DNA from: Lepus europaeus
Taxonomy: Eukaryota > Chordata > Mammalia > Lagomorpha > Leporidae
Length of the DNA: 64,000 nucleotides
NCBI RefSeq assembly: GCF_033115175.1
Contig: NC_084833.1
Span: forward strand, 53,344,716-53,408,715
Reading direction: 5' to 3'
Positions 53,040 to 64,000 of this stretch are shown piece after piece. The notes beneath the pieces are model-generated. The model was not told where the DNA came from. It saw only the letters and a list, made by a program, of their open reading frames with translations, and made no database searches. The position numbers and the translations under genes are program-made. Position 1 is the stretch's first letter. Every line of letters begins with the position of its first letter.

Positions 53040-54290
53040 TGACTTCTAAATGTTTGAGTATCTCAGAGTTCAGGTCTTGGCTTTATCCATGCTCTTTGTC
53101 ATTCTCTAAGAAATCCATGTGATCCTCTGGCTTTAACTACCATCTATAGGCTAATTATTCAACCTATCAACTGAATTCTGCACTTGGATTTTCACCTGCC
53201 TAGTTGGCATATTCCCTTGAATCTCTAATATGCATCTCAAACTCAACATACCAAAAATTTTTCTGTGTCAAACTGTTCTTTTTCAGTCATCCCTATCCTT
53301 GATGCTTTTTTTTCTTCCTCTCTGTTTCATTTATCAAAACAGATCCTCAACCCACTTGCCTTTCTTTGAAGCCACCACCATTTCTCAAAGGGACAACTGT
53401 AAAAGTCTCCTTGCTTTGCTACAACTATGAGTATCCCTCCCTTGTTACATTTTCTATATAGAAGGAAGAGTGATCACTTAGCAATTTAAATGAGATAAAG
53501 TCACTCCCTTAACTAAAATCTTCTACCAGCTCCCCTTGATACTTCAAATAAAATCTAGATTCCTCCACCTTACAGAGTTGTACGTGATCTGCCCTGCCTA
53601 TCTCTATGGTGTCTTTGTTCCCTTTTCTCCTTTGCCCATTCCAATCCACTTTCACTGATCTGCTTTGGTGTCTTCCAATTCAATCAGCCACTTTCCCTGA
53701 TTTTCACATAGCTTTAGCAGTCCTAAGTAGCACCTCCTCAGAGAAGTTGTCCTGGCTACTCATTCTAAAGGAGCCAAAGCCCTATCCCATTACCTTATTT
53801 TATTATTTATTTATTTTTATTTGAAAGGCATACACACACACACACACCACATACACAGACACATAACACACACAGATCTTCTGTCTATTGGTTTACACCA
53901 CAAATGCTAGCAACAGCCAGGTCTGGACCTGGTTGAAGCCAGGAGCTCAGAACTCAATTCAGGTCTTTCGCGAGAGTGGCTTACTTAAGTACAGGTTCCG
54001 TTACTTGCTGCCTGCCAGGGTGCACGATAGCAGGAAGATGGGATTGGAAGCAGAACTGAGGCCAAACCCAGGCACTCTGATGGGAGATGCAGGCATCTCA
54101 AGCAGCAACTTAACCCTTGTGCCAAATGCCCACTCCAACCTTATTTTAATTGTCTGCATAACACTTATCTTTATTGGATAGTTTTCTTGTTGGTATTGTC
54201 TGTCTCAAGTATAAGGTCATCAGAAGCTTTGTATTTTTAATCATTCCTGTATTCTCTGTGCAATTTGGTGTAAACCTGTGGGCTACCACA
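53040..54290 (+). repeat. L2-like LINE, sense, split by an older C-SINE
   Basis: AGAGTTCAGGTCTTGGCTTT, ATGCATCTCAAACTCAACAT, AGTCACTCCCTTAACTAAAA, CAAATAAAATCTAGATTCCT, CACCTCCTCAGAGAAGTTGT, then after the SINE TTATTTTAATTGTCTGCATA. Ordered as in L2; no frame survives. Confidence 0.72.
53800..54136 (-). repeat. Older C-SINE relative in L2, minus
   Basis: TATTTATTTTTATTTGAAAG to TTAACCCTTGTGCCAAATGC. A CA-type run (53832-53870) replaces the usual GA run. Confidence 0.82.
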
Positions 54291-54734
54291 AGACAATTGT
54301 ATATTTGAGTCTGAGGCACAAAATAGGTTAAAGTCATCATTGGCTGGGATTTTATGCATTATTTACCAGCACTTGCTGATTTTATCTGTCAGTATTTCTT
54401 AATTCCAACTCTTTCCTTCCATTATTAAGGAGATGGAGAAGGCAGAAATTGTCATCCCCTCCTTCCATGACGACTTCCACAGTTTCCCTCCTCTGGTATT
54501 GTCCCTTCCAATTCATTTGCTACCATGGTTTTAAAATCAGGAGTCTAATGTGTCACACCCATGTTTAAAATTCTTCAAAGGCTCCCAGTCATCTGCAAGA
54601 TAAAGTTGCTTGCCTAAGGTGGTGACTCAGATGGACAACCTCTCTGTCCACATTCTTCCTCCTGCTTTATGTTGATGTTAACAACAATACCACTAAATAA
54701 TATAGTAGAACCAGTGAAGGATTTCTGGTAATGT

Positions 54735-54770
54735 TTTTTAAAGATTTATTTATTTATTTAAAAGGCAGAG

Positions 54771-54856
<86 letters not shown>

Positions 54857-55132
54857 AGTGACAGGAAAAAGAGACAGAAGAAAGAGAGATTTTCTATCTG
54901 CTGGTTCATTCTTCAGATGGCTTCAACAGCCAGGGCTGGGCCAGGCCAAAGCCAGGAGCCAGAACCTTCTTCCAGGTCTCCCACATGAGTGCAGGGCCCC
55001 AAGCACTCAGGTCTTTTTCCACTGCTTTCCTAGGTGCACTAGCAGGGAGCTGGATTGGACTAGAACCAGCTCCAATATAGGATACTGGCATTGCAGGCTG
55101 TGGCTTAACCTGCTGTGCCAAAGCATTGGCCC
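54735..55132 (-). repeat. C-SINE with compound (TA)n(GA)n, minus
   Basis: AAAGATTTATTTATTTATTT, then about 18 TA units (54772-54808) and 22 GA units (54809-54853), then a normal body to CTGCTGTGCCAAAGCATTGG. Confidence 0.92.
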
Positions 55133-56548
55133 CTTCTGATAGTTTCTTGACTTTCTTGCCTTGGGAGGAAAATAACCAGATCTTGTTAGAAATTCTAACT
55201 ACCAGCTCTGATTCTTTGATCTTCTGATTTAACTCCTTCCTTGTCCTGCCTAGAAACTTTGTGCTTCACAGAATTCTCATCCCTGGGCTCTCTAATCTGT
55301 AGAAGAAAGACAAGTACTTGTTCCTCACTGGGCTCCAGAACCCTCCCTTGATGTGCTTTCCAGTGAAAGATCAGCTGAGATTGCCCAATAGTCCATGTCT
55401 TGGGATTGGAAACCAAGACACTGGAGTTTCCGCCAGTTTTTCCCATGGACTCTGAATAATCAAGCTTCAGGTAAACGCCAGAGTTTCCTGATATGGCCCC
55501 TGGGCCCAGGAATAACCATAGCAACAACAGGGAGAATGGAACTTGCCAAGTTCAAAGTCCCTTGGCATGGGTTATCTTATTATCACTGCAAAGGGAGCTG
55601 GGCCTCCATCTAGCATCTTGTACACTGTTATGAAGGAGGATAATGACATGTTGTTCCAATCCAGGGTGTGGTGGGAATGAGAAAAGGACTTTGGTGCCAG
55701 TGGGACTTGTTAGCCTGGAGTGCTCTCCAGGAACAAAAAGCAGGATTGCTGTCCATAATGACAACCCTGGACCAGATCAGAATGGTACTCACTCAGGTGA
55801 GCCAGGTCACCAGGTGATTTGGGGGATTTTCAATCTATTTTCCAGGTTCAGTTGCTCTGAACTCTGTGAATGTCAAGAAGTCTATTAGTCTGTTTGGCTA
55901 ATACAACACTTTACTCGGAGACTTTAAAAATTAAGCCAATAAAGCCTTCCACATGCTAGATTCTGTGTTATGTGCTGTGGTAAATTCTAAGATGAATCAT
56001 GGCTCCTGCCCCCTGGCCTGAACTCAGACTGGTTGGGATTATTAGACACATGGCCAAATAACAAAAAGTACAGAGCATGGAAGGATAATGAGTCAAGACA
56101 GGTAGATAAGAGCATAAAGTGGGTTCAGAGTAGGGAGAGGTATCCAACAGCTGGTGAAATGTCTGGAATATATTTTTATAGCAAGAAGCATTCTGATTAA
56201 AGGGTTAGAGCTGCAGAGGATATGCCAGGTGAAACCATGTCAGGAAAGCCTGGGTGTGTTTGGTGCATGGAGATTGGGTAGACTGGGACTAGATCCTGGT
56301 GCATCCTCATCTGTAAGGATTTTGGACATCATTCTTTAGGCAATGAGCATAGACTGAAGATATGAGTGTTTTAGGAGGAGCTGGAGATGGGATGTAGGGT
56401 GGATGGAAGGAGGAGAAGGATGGAATGTGGAGAGACGCAAAGCGTTTACTGGGATAGTTCAGGTAGGTGCACCAGGCAGGATAGGGCAACCTAAATAGGT
56501 ATTGTAAGTAGAATTGCACACCTTGGCAACCTTTATAATAAAAAGGGA
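55133..56548. other. Intergenic DNA, nothing recognised
   Basis: No SINE or LINE called over 1.4 kb. Short frames on both strands have no recognised homology. Confidence 0.4.
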
Positions 56549-56864
56549 GTAATTAAAAATATTTATTTGAGAGACAGAGAGGGTGTGCTTCCATCTAATG
56601 ATTGACCCTCCAAATGCCCACAACAGCTGGGGCTTGGACAGGTTGAAGTTGGGAGCTTGGAACTCAACCCAGGTCTCCGAGGTAGATGGCAGAGACCCAA
56701 CCATTTAAGCCAGCGTCTGCTGTCTCCCAGAGTGTGCATTAGCAGAAAGGTGGAATCAGAGTGGAGCTGGAATTGGAAGTGGAGCTGAAACTCGAACCCA
56801 GTCACACTGATAGCGAATGTGGGTGTTCCAAGCAGCATCTTAACCTCTAGACCAAATGCCTGCT
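56549..56864 (-). repeat. Older C-SINE relative, minus
   Basis: AAATATTTATTTGAGAGACA to TTAACCTCTAGACCAAATGC. Confidence 0.8.
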
Positions 56865-56939
56865 CTTTACACAAATTTTTTGAAGTTCCTACATATTTAG
56901 AAGGATGCTTGGCACACAAATGCCTGATAAAAGCTGAGT

Positions 56940-57380
56940 CTTTTAAAAAATCATTATCACTACAACAGCAGAAATTTATTGTCTCACAGTTTGGGAGGCT
57001 GATAGTGCAAGATCAAGGGTGTCACCAGGGTCAATTCCTTCTGAAGACTGTGAGGGATGGATCTGTTCCATGTCCCAACCTAGCTTCTGGTGGTTTGCTG
57101 GCATCTTTACTGTTTCTTGGCTTATAGATGCATCACCACCATTTTGGCCTTCAGGCTCACATGGCATTTTACCCGTGTGTCTTCTGTGTTCAGATTGCCT
57201 CTTTTTATAAGGTCATATTGGATTAGAGGCTCTCCCTACACCCTAGTTAGTCAAGATGACCTCATCTTAAATAATTATACCTGCAACCACCCTATTTGCA
57301 AACAAGGTCACATTCTTAAGTAATGGGGATCAGTACTTCAATGTGTGGATATTGTGGGGACATAATTCAGCCCCTAACAG
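56940..57380 (-). repeat. MaLR-type LTR, antisense
   Basis: CAGCAGAAATTTATTGTCTC, AAGATCAAGGGTGTCACCAG, TTTATAAGGTCATATTGGAT, AAACAAGGTCACATTCTTAA and GACATAATTCAGCCCCTAAC are in the order expected of an antisense LTR of the 378-729 group. Confidence 0.7.
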
Positions 57381-58929
57381 GGGAGGTGGTCTCTGGGAGA
57401 ACAGTGTTAGCAGAGGTCAGATTATATGTAGGATAAGAGAAGTGAGAAAGTGGAACTCTGAATTGTAAGGGAAATAGAACAGAAGACAAATAGAAGGTTA
57501 TTGACCATGGGGATAGAAAAAATGTTTACAAAATGAAATGAACAGATGAGCAGTAAGCTACATCCTTGTCCAATGTGTAGCAGGTGCACTTTTCACCAAC
57601 CCTCCTGCCAGGCCCTACACCCTTCTCTCTCCCTCCTTCCTCCCCATTTCCCTCCCTCCCTCCTTCTCTCCCTTCTTCTCGCTTGACTTATATGGAGAAT
57701 TGGTTCTTTTTTCTAGGTTTCTCATAAAAAAGGTTAAATAATTGTCACAGCGAGAAAAGTCGAGCAAGCACAGGGGAGCCATCTGGGCCTATAGTACACT
57801 ATAGAAATGTAATAAGGGAGCAAGGAGGGGTGTATTTGGAACACAACTAAAGCATGTGTTCCTGTAGAATTTCGATTTCTTTAAAAATATTTTTTCCATG
57901 AAGTTATGTAGCTTAGAATGAAGAACATTTCCTTTGAGAAAAAGCTGTAAAGATGGTAATAACCTTAATTAAATAGACTTTCATATTCAGGAGGGAACAA
58001 AATTATAAATGTACATACAACTTTCAAGCATATGTTCTTTTTAATGATATTAATATATCTCCAGAGATAGTAGTAAAGCTTCTTTCTAATTAAGTAGTTT
58101 TTTATTAAACTGAATGAAATCTCATGTTAGTTTAAATACCATTTTCAGGAATTAAATAACAGCCAGAGTCTCAGATAAAGAGTGTTTTTCCTTTCGTCCA
58201 TGGAAATGATTGGTGCTGGTCAAAATATGGTTTGAGGGTGAAGGAAATGAGTCTGTTTATTAAATGAAGAAAACTGAAATTCCCCAAGATTTTGCCAAGC
58301 ACGGACATATTACCACTAACTCTATTAATGCTAGGATAGTTATTTTTAAGTAAAAATGGGAATAATGTAAACTTTGCCAAAATTTGGCAATTGACTACAT
58401 TTTTCCATCAAGTCAGTCAACCTGATTCACATTCATAGATGCAGTTTCCATTGTCCTCTGAGAGTATGGTAGGGAGCAGCAGCCTGAGGACTGGAGCTGG
58501 AAACAGACTAGAATTCAAACTCTGATTCTGTGGTTAGAGAAGAGAGAGAGCAAACTGTGTAGGATTAGAAAGGAGAGGGATTAAAACAATTGAAAGGAGT
58601 ATTACATGCACCTCTCTGGCATTGCATTTGAAAATAGATGAAATGGTTCATTTCGTAGTAAAGTTATAAATCATCAAAAGGAAAAGCCGAAGTGAAAAAT
58701 GTGAGTATCAATTATCATATAAGAAGTTAGAAAGCTGATTATGCACTATGATTGAGGAAGACAATAGGACTAGACAGATCCACATTGAGTGTGATCGCAT
58801 TTGTGAAGAATAAGTAATTTAAGTGTTTTATGAACTGGTCGAGGTCATAGACAATGATTGTGTGTGAATATGGATACAAAATTTCTAAATAAAATGTTAG
58901 CAAGTAGATTCTAGTAAGTATATATATCA
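57381..58929. other. Intergenic AT-rich DNA with a pyrimidine tract
   Basis: 57600-57680 is a TCCC/TTCC-rich tract. The rest of the 1.5 kb shows no repeat or exon I can name. Confidence 0.42.
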
Positions 58930-59073
58930 AGCACTTGCGCCATCTTCTACTGCTTTCCCAGGCCATAGCAGAGAGCTGGATCTGAAGAGGAGCAGCTGGG
59001 ACATGAACTGATGCCCATGTTGGATGCCGGCAGCACAGGTGGAGGCTCAGCCTACACCACAGCACTGGCCCCT
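58930..59073 (-). repeat. C-SINE head-side fragment, minus
   Basis: CAAGCACTTGCGCCATCTTC to CTACACCACAGCACTGGCCC. The tail half is absent. Confidence 0.85.
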
Positions 59074-59170
59074 AATTAGCATTTTAAATATATGAAAGTA
59101 TTTCAGAATGCTCATGAAGACGTGTATATCTTTTAATTCCATTTTTTTCAATGAACACTTTGAAGTACTC
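59074..59170. repeat. MITE-like partial copy
   Basis: TCTTTTAATTCCATTTTTTTC and CAATGAACACTTTGAAGTAC match the right arm of the palindromic element at 21585 and 30498. Confidence 0.4.
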
Positions 59171-59387
59171 CTAAACCCATCTTAACTGATTATAACTTGT
59201 TATTGTCAGTTTTCCTTTGATCATTAATTTTAGTGAATACAATTCTTCTGAGTTGAATTGTTAGATCAAGACTCTCTTTTAAATTCAAATTTTGCTATTC
59301 ACAATAGTAACTAAAAGATGTTATTCTTCTTTTTTTTTGTCAATAACAAATTTTGCCACCTGAAGCTTTTGCCACTGCTAGTTTTGT

Positions 59388-59739
59388 TTGTATAGATATT
59401 TCTTTTTTTTTATTTGACAGGTAGAGTTATAGACAGTGAGAGAGAGAGAGAGACAGAGAGAAAGGTCTTCCTTCTGATGGTTCACTCCCCAAATGGCCAC
59501 CACGGCCGGAGCTGTGCAGATCCAAAGCCAGGAGCCAGGTGCTTCTTCCTGGTCTCCCATGCGGGTGAAGGGGCCCAAGCACTTGGGCCATCCTCTACTG
59601 CCCTCCTGGGCCACAGCAGAGAGCTGGACTGGAAAATGGGCTGCTGGGACTAGAACCCAGCGCCCAAATGGGATGCCGGTGCCACAGGCAGAGGATTAAC
59701 CTAGTGAGCCACAGCAACAGCAGTTGTATAGATATTTCT
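59388..59739 (-). repeat. C-SINE of intermediate type with TSD, minus
   Basis: TTTGACAGGTAGAGTTATAG to GGATTAACCTAGTGAGCC. It carries CGCCCAAATGGGATGCCGG as in the 47470 copy. The TSD TTGTATAGATATTTCT is exact at 59388-59403 and 59724-59739. Confidence 0.95.
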
Positions 59740-60764
59740 GCAAGTAATATTTATGATGATTTAGATGAGTTAATGATTTCATATTTCATGGCAGAGAACA
59801 AAGCTAATGAATAGAACAAAGATGTGAGACCTGAATGGACAATGGGGTGAAAATGTCTTCGAGGTCAAAAAATTGGTGTCAGAATGTTTTTCCTTGCACT
59901 TGGCACAAGCTAAGTGCTTGGAGATGACTAATTACTATTATTACTTGAAGGCATAAAGCATTTCTGTATTCACGCACACAGCTCTATTTAGCTCTATTCA
60001 GCCATCCTACTCTATGTAAGATTTTGCTGTAGGGAATCAGGAGATGACAACGTTTGTAGAGCTGGGGTCAAGGGCCAAGTGAGAGAGGAAGAGGGAGCAG
60101 CGGGGCTGTGTTGGACTAGGGGGGGCCTCCTCAGGCTCTGGGGACGCTTGTTGCTCAGGAGGACGCATTGCTGTCCTAGAGGGGTGTAGTCGTGTGTTGC
60201 CATATCCTTAGATTCTCCAGCAGTTTTAGGTGAACTCTGGCATTTGAAACACTGGTGAATAATTTGAACTTTATCAAAACACAATGTGGGCCAACATGAT
60301 GTGGTGCATACGGGCTACAAACTAGATTTTGACTTCTTGTACAGCACAGCCCATAGTGTCCTCTTGATCCCAATGCGGGACAGTGTGACTCACTAGGTAA
60401 ATGTCCTACCCCGCCTTGGAGAAATGTCCTTCTAAAGAAGATATGCTGATCCCAGCAACCCGGCATCAGAAGAGTCAGGGAAGCTTTAGGTCCAGATCTG
60501 AAGGACGGAGGTGGAGGGGATGGGACCTGGCAGGAAGGGCTTTGCCCCGTGTTATTTCAGCTCATTCCTTTCAATAGCAGTGTGGGATGTGGCTCTCCAG
60601 CAGGTGGCAGCATCAGAACAGTGATTGGCCACATTGAGCCCTATAATCACAATTTCTTCCTTCTTTCTGTCCTTATTTGCATATGAATATGAAAAGGAAC
60701 AGCTTGCCTTAGATCACCTTTAGAGAAAATAAAATAATTTGCTGCACGCTTTTCAATTAAAAAA
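59740..60764. other. Intergenic DNA, nothing recognised
   Basis: 60290-60470 (GGCCAACATGATGTGGTGCA, GATCCCAATGCGGGACAGTG, CTCACTAGGTAAATGTCC) may be a very degraded C-SINE, too weak to call. Confidence 0.4.
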
Positions 60765-60910
60765 AATATAAGCCCTGTTATGTGTCAGCCACAGCAACAC
60801 TGTCTCAAGCATCATCTTGTTTAATCCTTGCAGGTTGTAACGTGGGCAACTGTTCTCCCCCTCTGAAGGACAGGACGTCGAGGCTGCGCAGTTGCTGAGA
60901 GGCAGAGCTC
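60765..60910 (+). repeat. MIR-like fragment, sense
   Basis: CCCTGTTATGTGTCAGCCAC, CATCATCTTGTTTAATCCTT, GCAGGTTGTAACGTGGGCAA and GTTGCTGAGAGGCAGAGCTC follow the MIR order. Confidence 0.65.
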
Positions 60911-61670
60911 CATCCGTAAGTAGGCCGTTGGGTCTCTTCCCAGGAACCACACTCGTTACTATACACACTGTGCTCCTGCTGCTGGTCAAATCTGTCAGCA
61001 TTTTGCCTGAGTCCTTGAGGGACTCCAGGGGCAAGAAAGCAGCATGGCAGGGGACGCTTGCCCCAGATGCTCATGAGGTGGCTGTGCCCCAGTCTGGTAA
61101 TTGAAAGAAGATGGATGCTATTACTCAGGAGCACCGTGTTTGCCATCTGGAGAGTGGACGTGCAAATGTGATGTGTTTCTCCTTTTTTATGTAACAATTC
61201 CTGAGACAAGAACAGATTGCCTTTCTACTTATTTCTTACTGTTCGAAGCGTTGGCATATAAAGTAAGTTACCTAGCAAATGTCATGCTTCTTGTGTCAAA
61301 GTGAGGAGCCGTCCATCGTCCCAGCCATTGAGCACTCAAGGCTGCAGCAGACCTACCCCTTGGCAATTTCATACCATGTCATCTTGCATTTGATTAGAAG
61401 TCATTCATCTTTAGTTTTGTATAAATGGCTAAAGTGTCTTAAACAATTTGCCAAATGAATTAGCTCAAGTGGCAACATTCAGAATTTCTCCCGGCCAGAG
61501 CAGTGTTGGGTAGAAAGCAGATTCAGAGCTCTTCTCCACTTTTCTGTGACCTGAAATAAGTAACACAGTGTGCCAAGGGGTCTGCTTGCTCACCTGTGAC
61601 TGAAGGGGGGACAGGCTAGCACAGTACTAACTCCTCACCTGTGCATGGGAGCCCTAGAGGTGCACACCTT
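60911..61670. other. Intergenic DNA, nothing recognised
   Basis: No repeat or exon recognised. Confidence 0.4.
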
Positions 61671-61675
61671 CCCAG

Positions 61676-61938
61676 GAATGGTCTTCCATCTGCTGGTTAA
61701 CTCCCCAAATGGCTTTAGTGGTCAAGGCTGGGCTAATCTGAAGCCAGGAGCCTGGAGCGTCCTCCAGCTCTCCCACATGGGTGCAGGGGTCCAAGAACTT
61801 GGGCCATCTTCTACTGCTTTTCCAGGCCATATCAGAGAGCTGGATCAGAAGTGGAACAGCTGGGACTTGAACCAGCGCCCATATGGGGTATGGACACTGT
61901 AGGGGGCAGCTTTGCCCAATATGCCACAGCACTGACCC
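61676..61938 (-). repeat. C-SINE without tail, minus
   Basis: Starts inside the element at AATGGTCTTCCATCTGCTGG and ends CAATATGCCACAGCACTGAC. The tail and GA tract are absent. Confidence 0.88.
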
Positions 61939-61944
61939 CATCCT

Positions 61945-62130
61945 TTAAGTGTTTTATACAAATTCCATGGTGTAGGCGTTCACAACAACTTTCTGATACT
62001 ATCATCTCCACCCTTTTATACACAAGGAAATCGAGTCATAGCTGCTTTTACTAACTTATCCCAAGGTCACACATCTAGGAAGTGTGTTAACCAGGGTTTA
62101 GATGGACCCCATTCTGACCCCAGAGTCTTT
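61945..62130 (+). repeat. MIR-like fragment, sense
   Basis: CACAACAACTTTCTGATACT, CTTTTATACACAAGGAAATC and CCCAAGGTCACACATCTAGG are MIR core phrases. Confidence 0.68.
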
Positions 62131-62525
62131 GCCCTGAATTTTCACAATGAGCTCTTCACCACCAATGCAGAGAAGTGTGGAGATGACTGGGGTTGGTTGA
62201 AGAAGTCTGGCTGGCCACCCCTTATCAACAGGATGGGGCAGATGGCATGGAGCTGTCTCAGAGGCTCCAAGCCCTCTACACTGGCCTCTGAGTACCTCCC
62301 GCCTCACATAGTGGGCACAGTGGTATCCACTGCCTGGTGATCACTGAACCTGCTAAGATGTCCCTTTGGCCAGAGCCTGGGGTTGTTTCTCTCACTGTAG
62401 GCCCTGGCCCCTTCATCTGTCAGACTACCCTAAAGCTATCACTGATCAAATTTTTGGCCTCTGCTCAAGGAACTGACGTGGAAAGCTGCCAAGGAGAGAC
62501 AGAATACCATGTTCAATAATGGTGA
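62131..62525. other. Intergenic DNA, nothing recognised
   Basis: No repeat or exon recognised between two MIR-like fragments. Confidence 0.4.
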
Positions 62526-62529
62526 AGGC

Positions 62530-62735
62530 CTAGGTGTCAGATGCCTGGATATGGATCCTGGCTGTGTTAATTCTAGCCTGGGTGAACTCGTGTGACTTAG
62601 GGAACCACCAGTTCTCAACTATAGAAGATGGCAGTACTTGTCTCCCAGGGTTGCTGAGGTGAGGATTATCAATACATATATGCTTCTTAGGCCAACCTTG
62701 TCAAGTCCTTAGTAAATGCTGTCTGTTGTTATGCA
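62530..62735 (+). repeat. MIR-like element, sense
   Basis: AGATGCCTGGATATGGATCC, TCGTGTGACTTAGGGAACCA, ATAGAAGATGGCAGTACTTG and GTCCTTAGTAAATGCTGTC follow MIR from 5' to 3'. Confidence 0.68.
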
Positions 62736-63433
62736 GTGTCAGCAGGATGGGAATAGGGCACTATGATGGTAACTTTCAGAAAAAGCACTGAATGATATCC
62801 ATTCTATAGCATAAATTTACGAAATTTCAGTAACTTGCCACGCATGGTACAATAGAAATACAGAGCCCGATGTGTAAGCTATTCTAGGAAGTCTGCAGTT
62901 TGGAAGGAAATGTGATGGTGTCTAGTGGCAGATGATCAATATTTGTTGAATAGATGAATGAAACGCGGGATGAGGCTGATCATGAGATAGCCAGAGAGAA
63001 AAGAGTGCCAGCTGGCAGAGGGATTCCTGGGTGACTTTGAGAAAAGCAAGAGTAGTCAGCATGAGGTGAATCTGACATAGGTCAGCACAGAACACAGGGA
63101 AGTGAGGGAGCTATGATGAGAATCTCACCACCACCATCAGTGGTGATGCTGGCACTGAAGTGGGTGAGCTAGAGAGAAGTAGGCTGGGGAGGAAGGGCTG
63201 GAGGGAGCAGGAAGATGAGGGAAGAGGCCTGGCCAGTTGGGATCCATTCCAAGTGGGGAACTAACAGAAGATCCAAGGACCAACACAGAAGCCTGTGGGA
63301 CAGACGAAAGAATAGTCTCTAGGAACTGGGGATGACTGGTGGCTTTGTGCTCATTTAGAGAGCCCCAAACTCAGGGATCTCTGGAGTCAGGCAGGGAGGC
63401 AGTGGAAACAGAAACATTGCAGAACCTGATTGT
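62736..63433. other. Intergenic DNA beside minisatellite
   Basis: Moderately G/A-rich plus strand with no called repeat or exon. Confidence 0.4.
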
Positions 63434-64000
63434 CATGTGAGCCAAGCATGTTCACATGTGAGTGAAGCCTGGTCCCATGTGGGTGAAGCCTGATCCCATG
63501 AGAGCCAAGGTTGTTCACATGTGAGTGAAGCCTGTTCCCATGTGAGCCAAGCATGTTCACATGTGAGTGAAGCCTGGTCCCATGTGGGTGAAGCCTGATC
63601 CATTGAGCCAAGCATGTTCACATGTGAGTGAAGCCTGTTCCCATGTGAGCCAAGCATGTTCACATGTGAGTGAAGCGTGTTCCCCTGTGAGCCAAGCATG
63701 TTCACATGTGAGTGAAGCATGTTCCCGTGTGAGCCAAGCATGTTCACATGTGAGTGAAGCCTCATCCCATGTGGGTGAAGCCTGATCCATGTGAGCCAAG
63801 CATGTTCACATGTGAGTGAAGCATGTTCTCATGTGAGCCAAGCATGTTCACATGCTAGTGAAGCCTGGTCCCATGCGGGTGAAGCCTGATCCATGTGAGC
63901 CAAGCATGTTCACATGTGGGTGAAGCCTGATCCATGTGAGCCAAGCATGTTCACATGTGAGTGAAGCTTGATTCTGTGTGGGTGGAGCCTGATCCCATGT
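63434..64000. repeat. 21-bp minisatellite with AB/ABC higher-order structure
   Basis: About 27 monomers of 21 bp fill the last 567 bases and run off the window. Three types are seen: A (CATGTGAGCCAAGCATGTTC+A), B (CATGTGAGTGAAGCCTGTTC+C) and C (CATGTGGGTGAAGCCTGATC+C). Order: ABC AB ABC AB AB AB ABC AB ABC AC ABC. A few monomers have lost one or two bases. Because 21 is a multiple of three, both strands stay open as seven-residue peptide repeats; these are not genes. Confidence 0.97.

Noticed and set aside
63433..63799. Heptad-repeat proteins on both strands at the window end
   Set aside because: They are produced by a 21-bp minisatellite whose period is divisible by three.
63434..64000. Possible CRISPR-like array (regularly spaced repeats)
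   Set aside because: Adjacent monomers have no unique spacers, and the context is a mammalian nuclear genome. It is a minisatellite.

Overview
This is a mammalian nuclear DNA window, almost certainly from a rabbit or close relative (lagomorph, probably Oryctolagus). Three signs point that way: more than forty copies of the lagomorph tRNA-derived C-SINE on both strands, with either (AAATAA)n-type or poly(A) tails; a young LINE-1 3' end near 34.7-36.2 kb that looks like rabbit L1; and a background of old shared mammalian repeats (L2, MIR, MaLR LTRs, MER20-like). No bacterial, phage or CRISPR sequence is present. Nearly all long open frames are accidental translations of SINEs or simple repeats.

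Only one gene is recognisable. At 12.3-13.6 kb lies a CpG island that carries the 5' end of USP47 (ubiquitin-specific peptidase 47) on the minus strand. The first coding exon encodes MVPGEENQLVPKE and ends in a consensus GTGAGG splice donor. Upstream are a nine-codon uORF (stop included), a (CCG)7 tract, a perfect TCTCGCGAGA (BANP-type) element and YY1-type AAAATGGCGGC sites. From 12.59 kb down to 1 the window is USP47 intron 1; I did not find exon 2. From about 13.6 kb to 64 kb it is upstream intergenic DNA. In human the neighbouring gene on that side is GALNT18, but no GALNT18 exon is seen here.

Layout: 1-12.3 kb, USP47 intron 1 with a MaLR LTR, nested C-SINEs, an old L1 and a MER20-like element. 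12.3-13.6 kb, CpG island and promoter. 14.5-17 kb, SINEs, a 43-bp triplicated repeat and an L2. 17.1-19.6 kb, a head-to-tail run of five same-strand C-SINEs, one of them a mosaic. 19.6-22.2 kb, an ancient antisense L1 broken up by later insertions. 22.5-34 kb, MIRs, L1 pieces and C-SINEs. 34.7-36.2 kb, the rabbit L1 3' end. 36-63 kb, L2, MIR, MaLR and C-SINE fossils, with a perfect 20-bp palindrome at 38.3 kb. From 63.43 kb to the window edge there is a 21-bp minisatellite with higher-order AB/ABC structure.

I found no convincing new protein-coding or RNA system. The best second-look items are the USP47 promoter and uORF, the end-of-window minisatellite, the 38.3 kb hairpin, the 43-bp triplication, the mosaic SINE and the 45-bp duplicated block at 52.4/52.7 kb. 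All repeat names come from memory of consensus sequences; boundaries are approximate unless a target-site duplication (TSD) is given.
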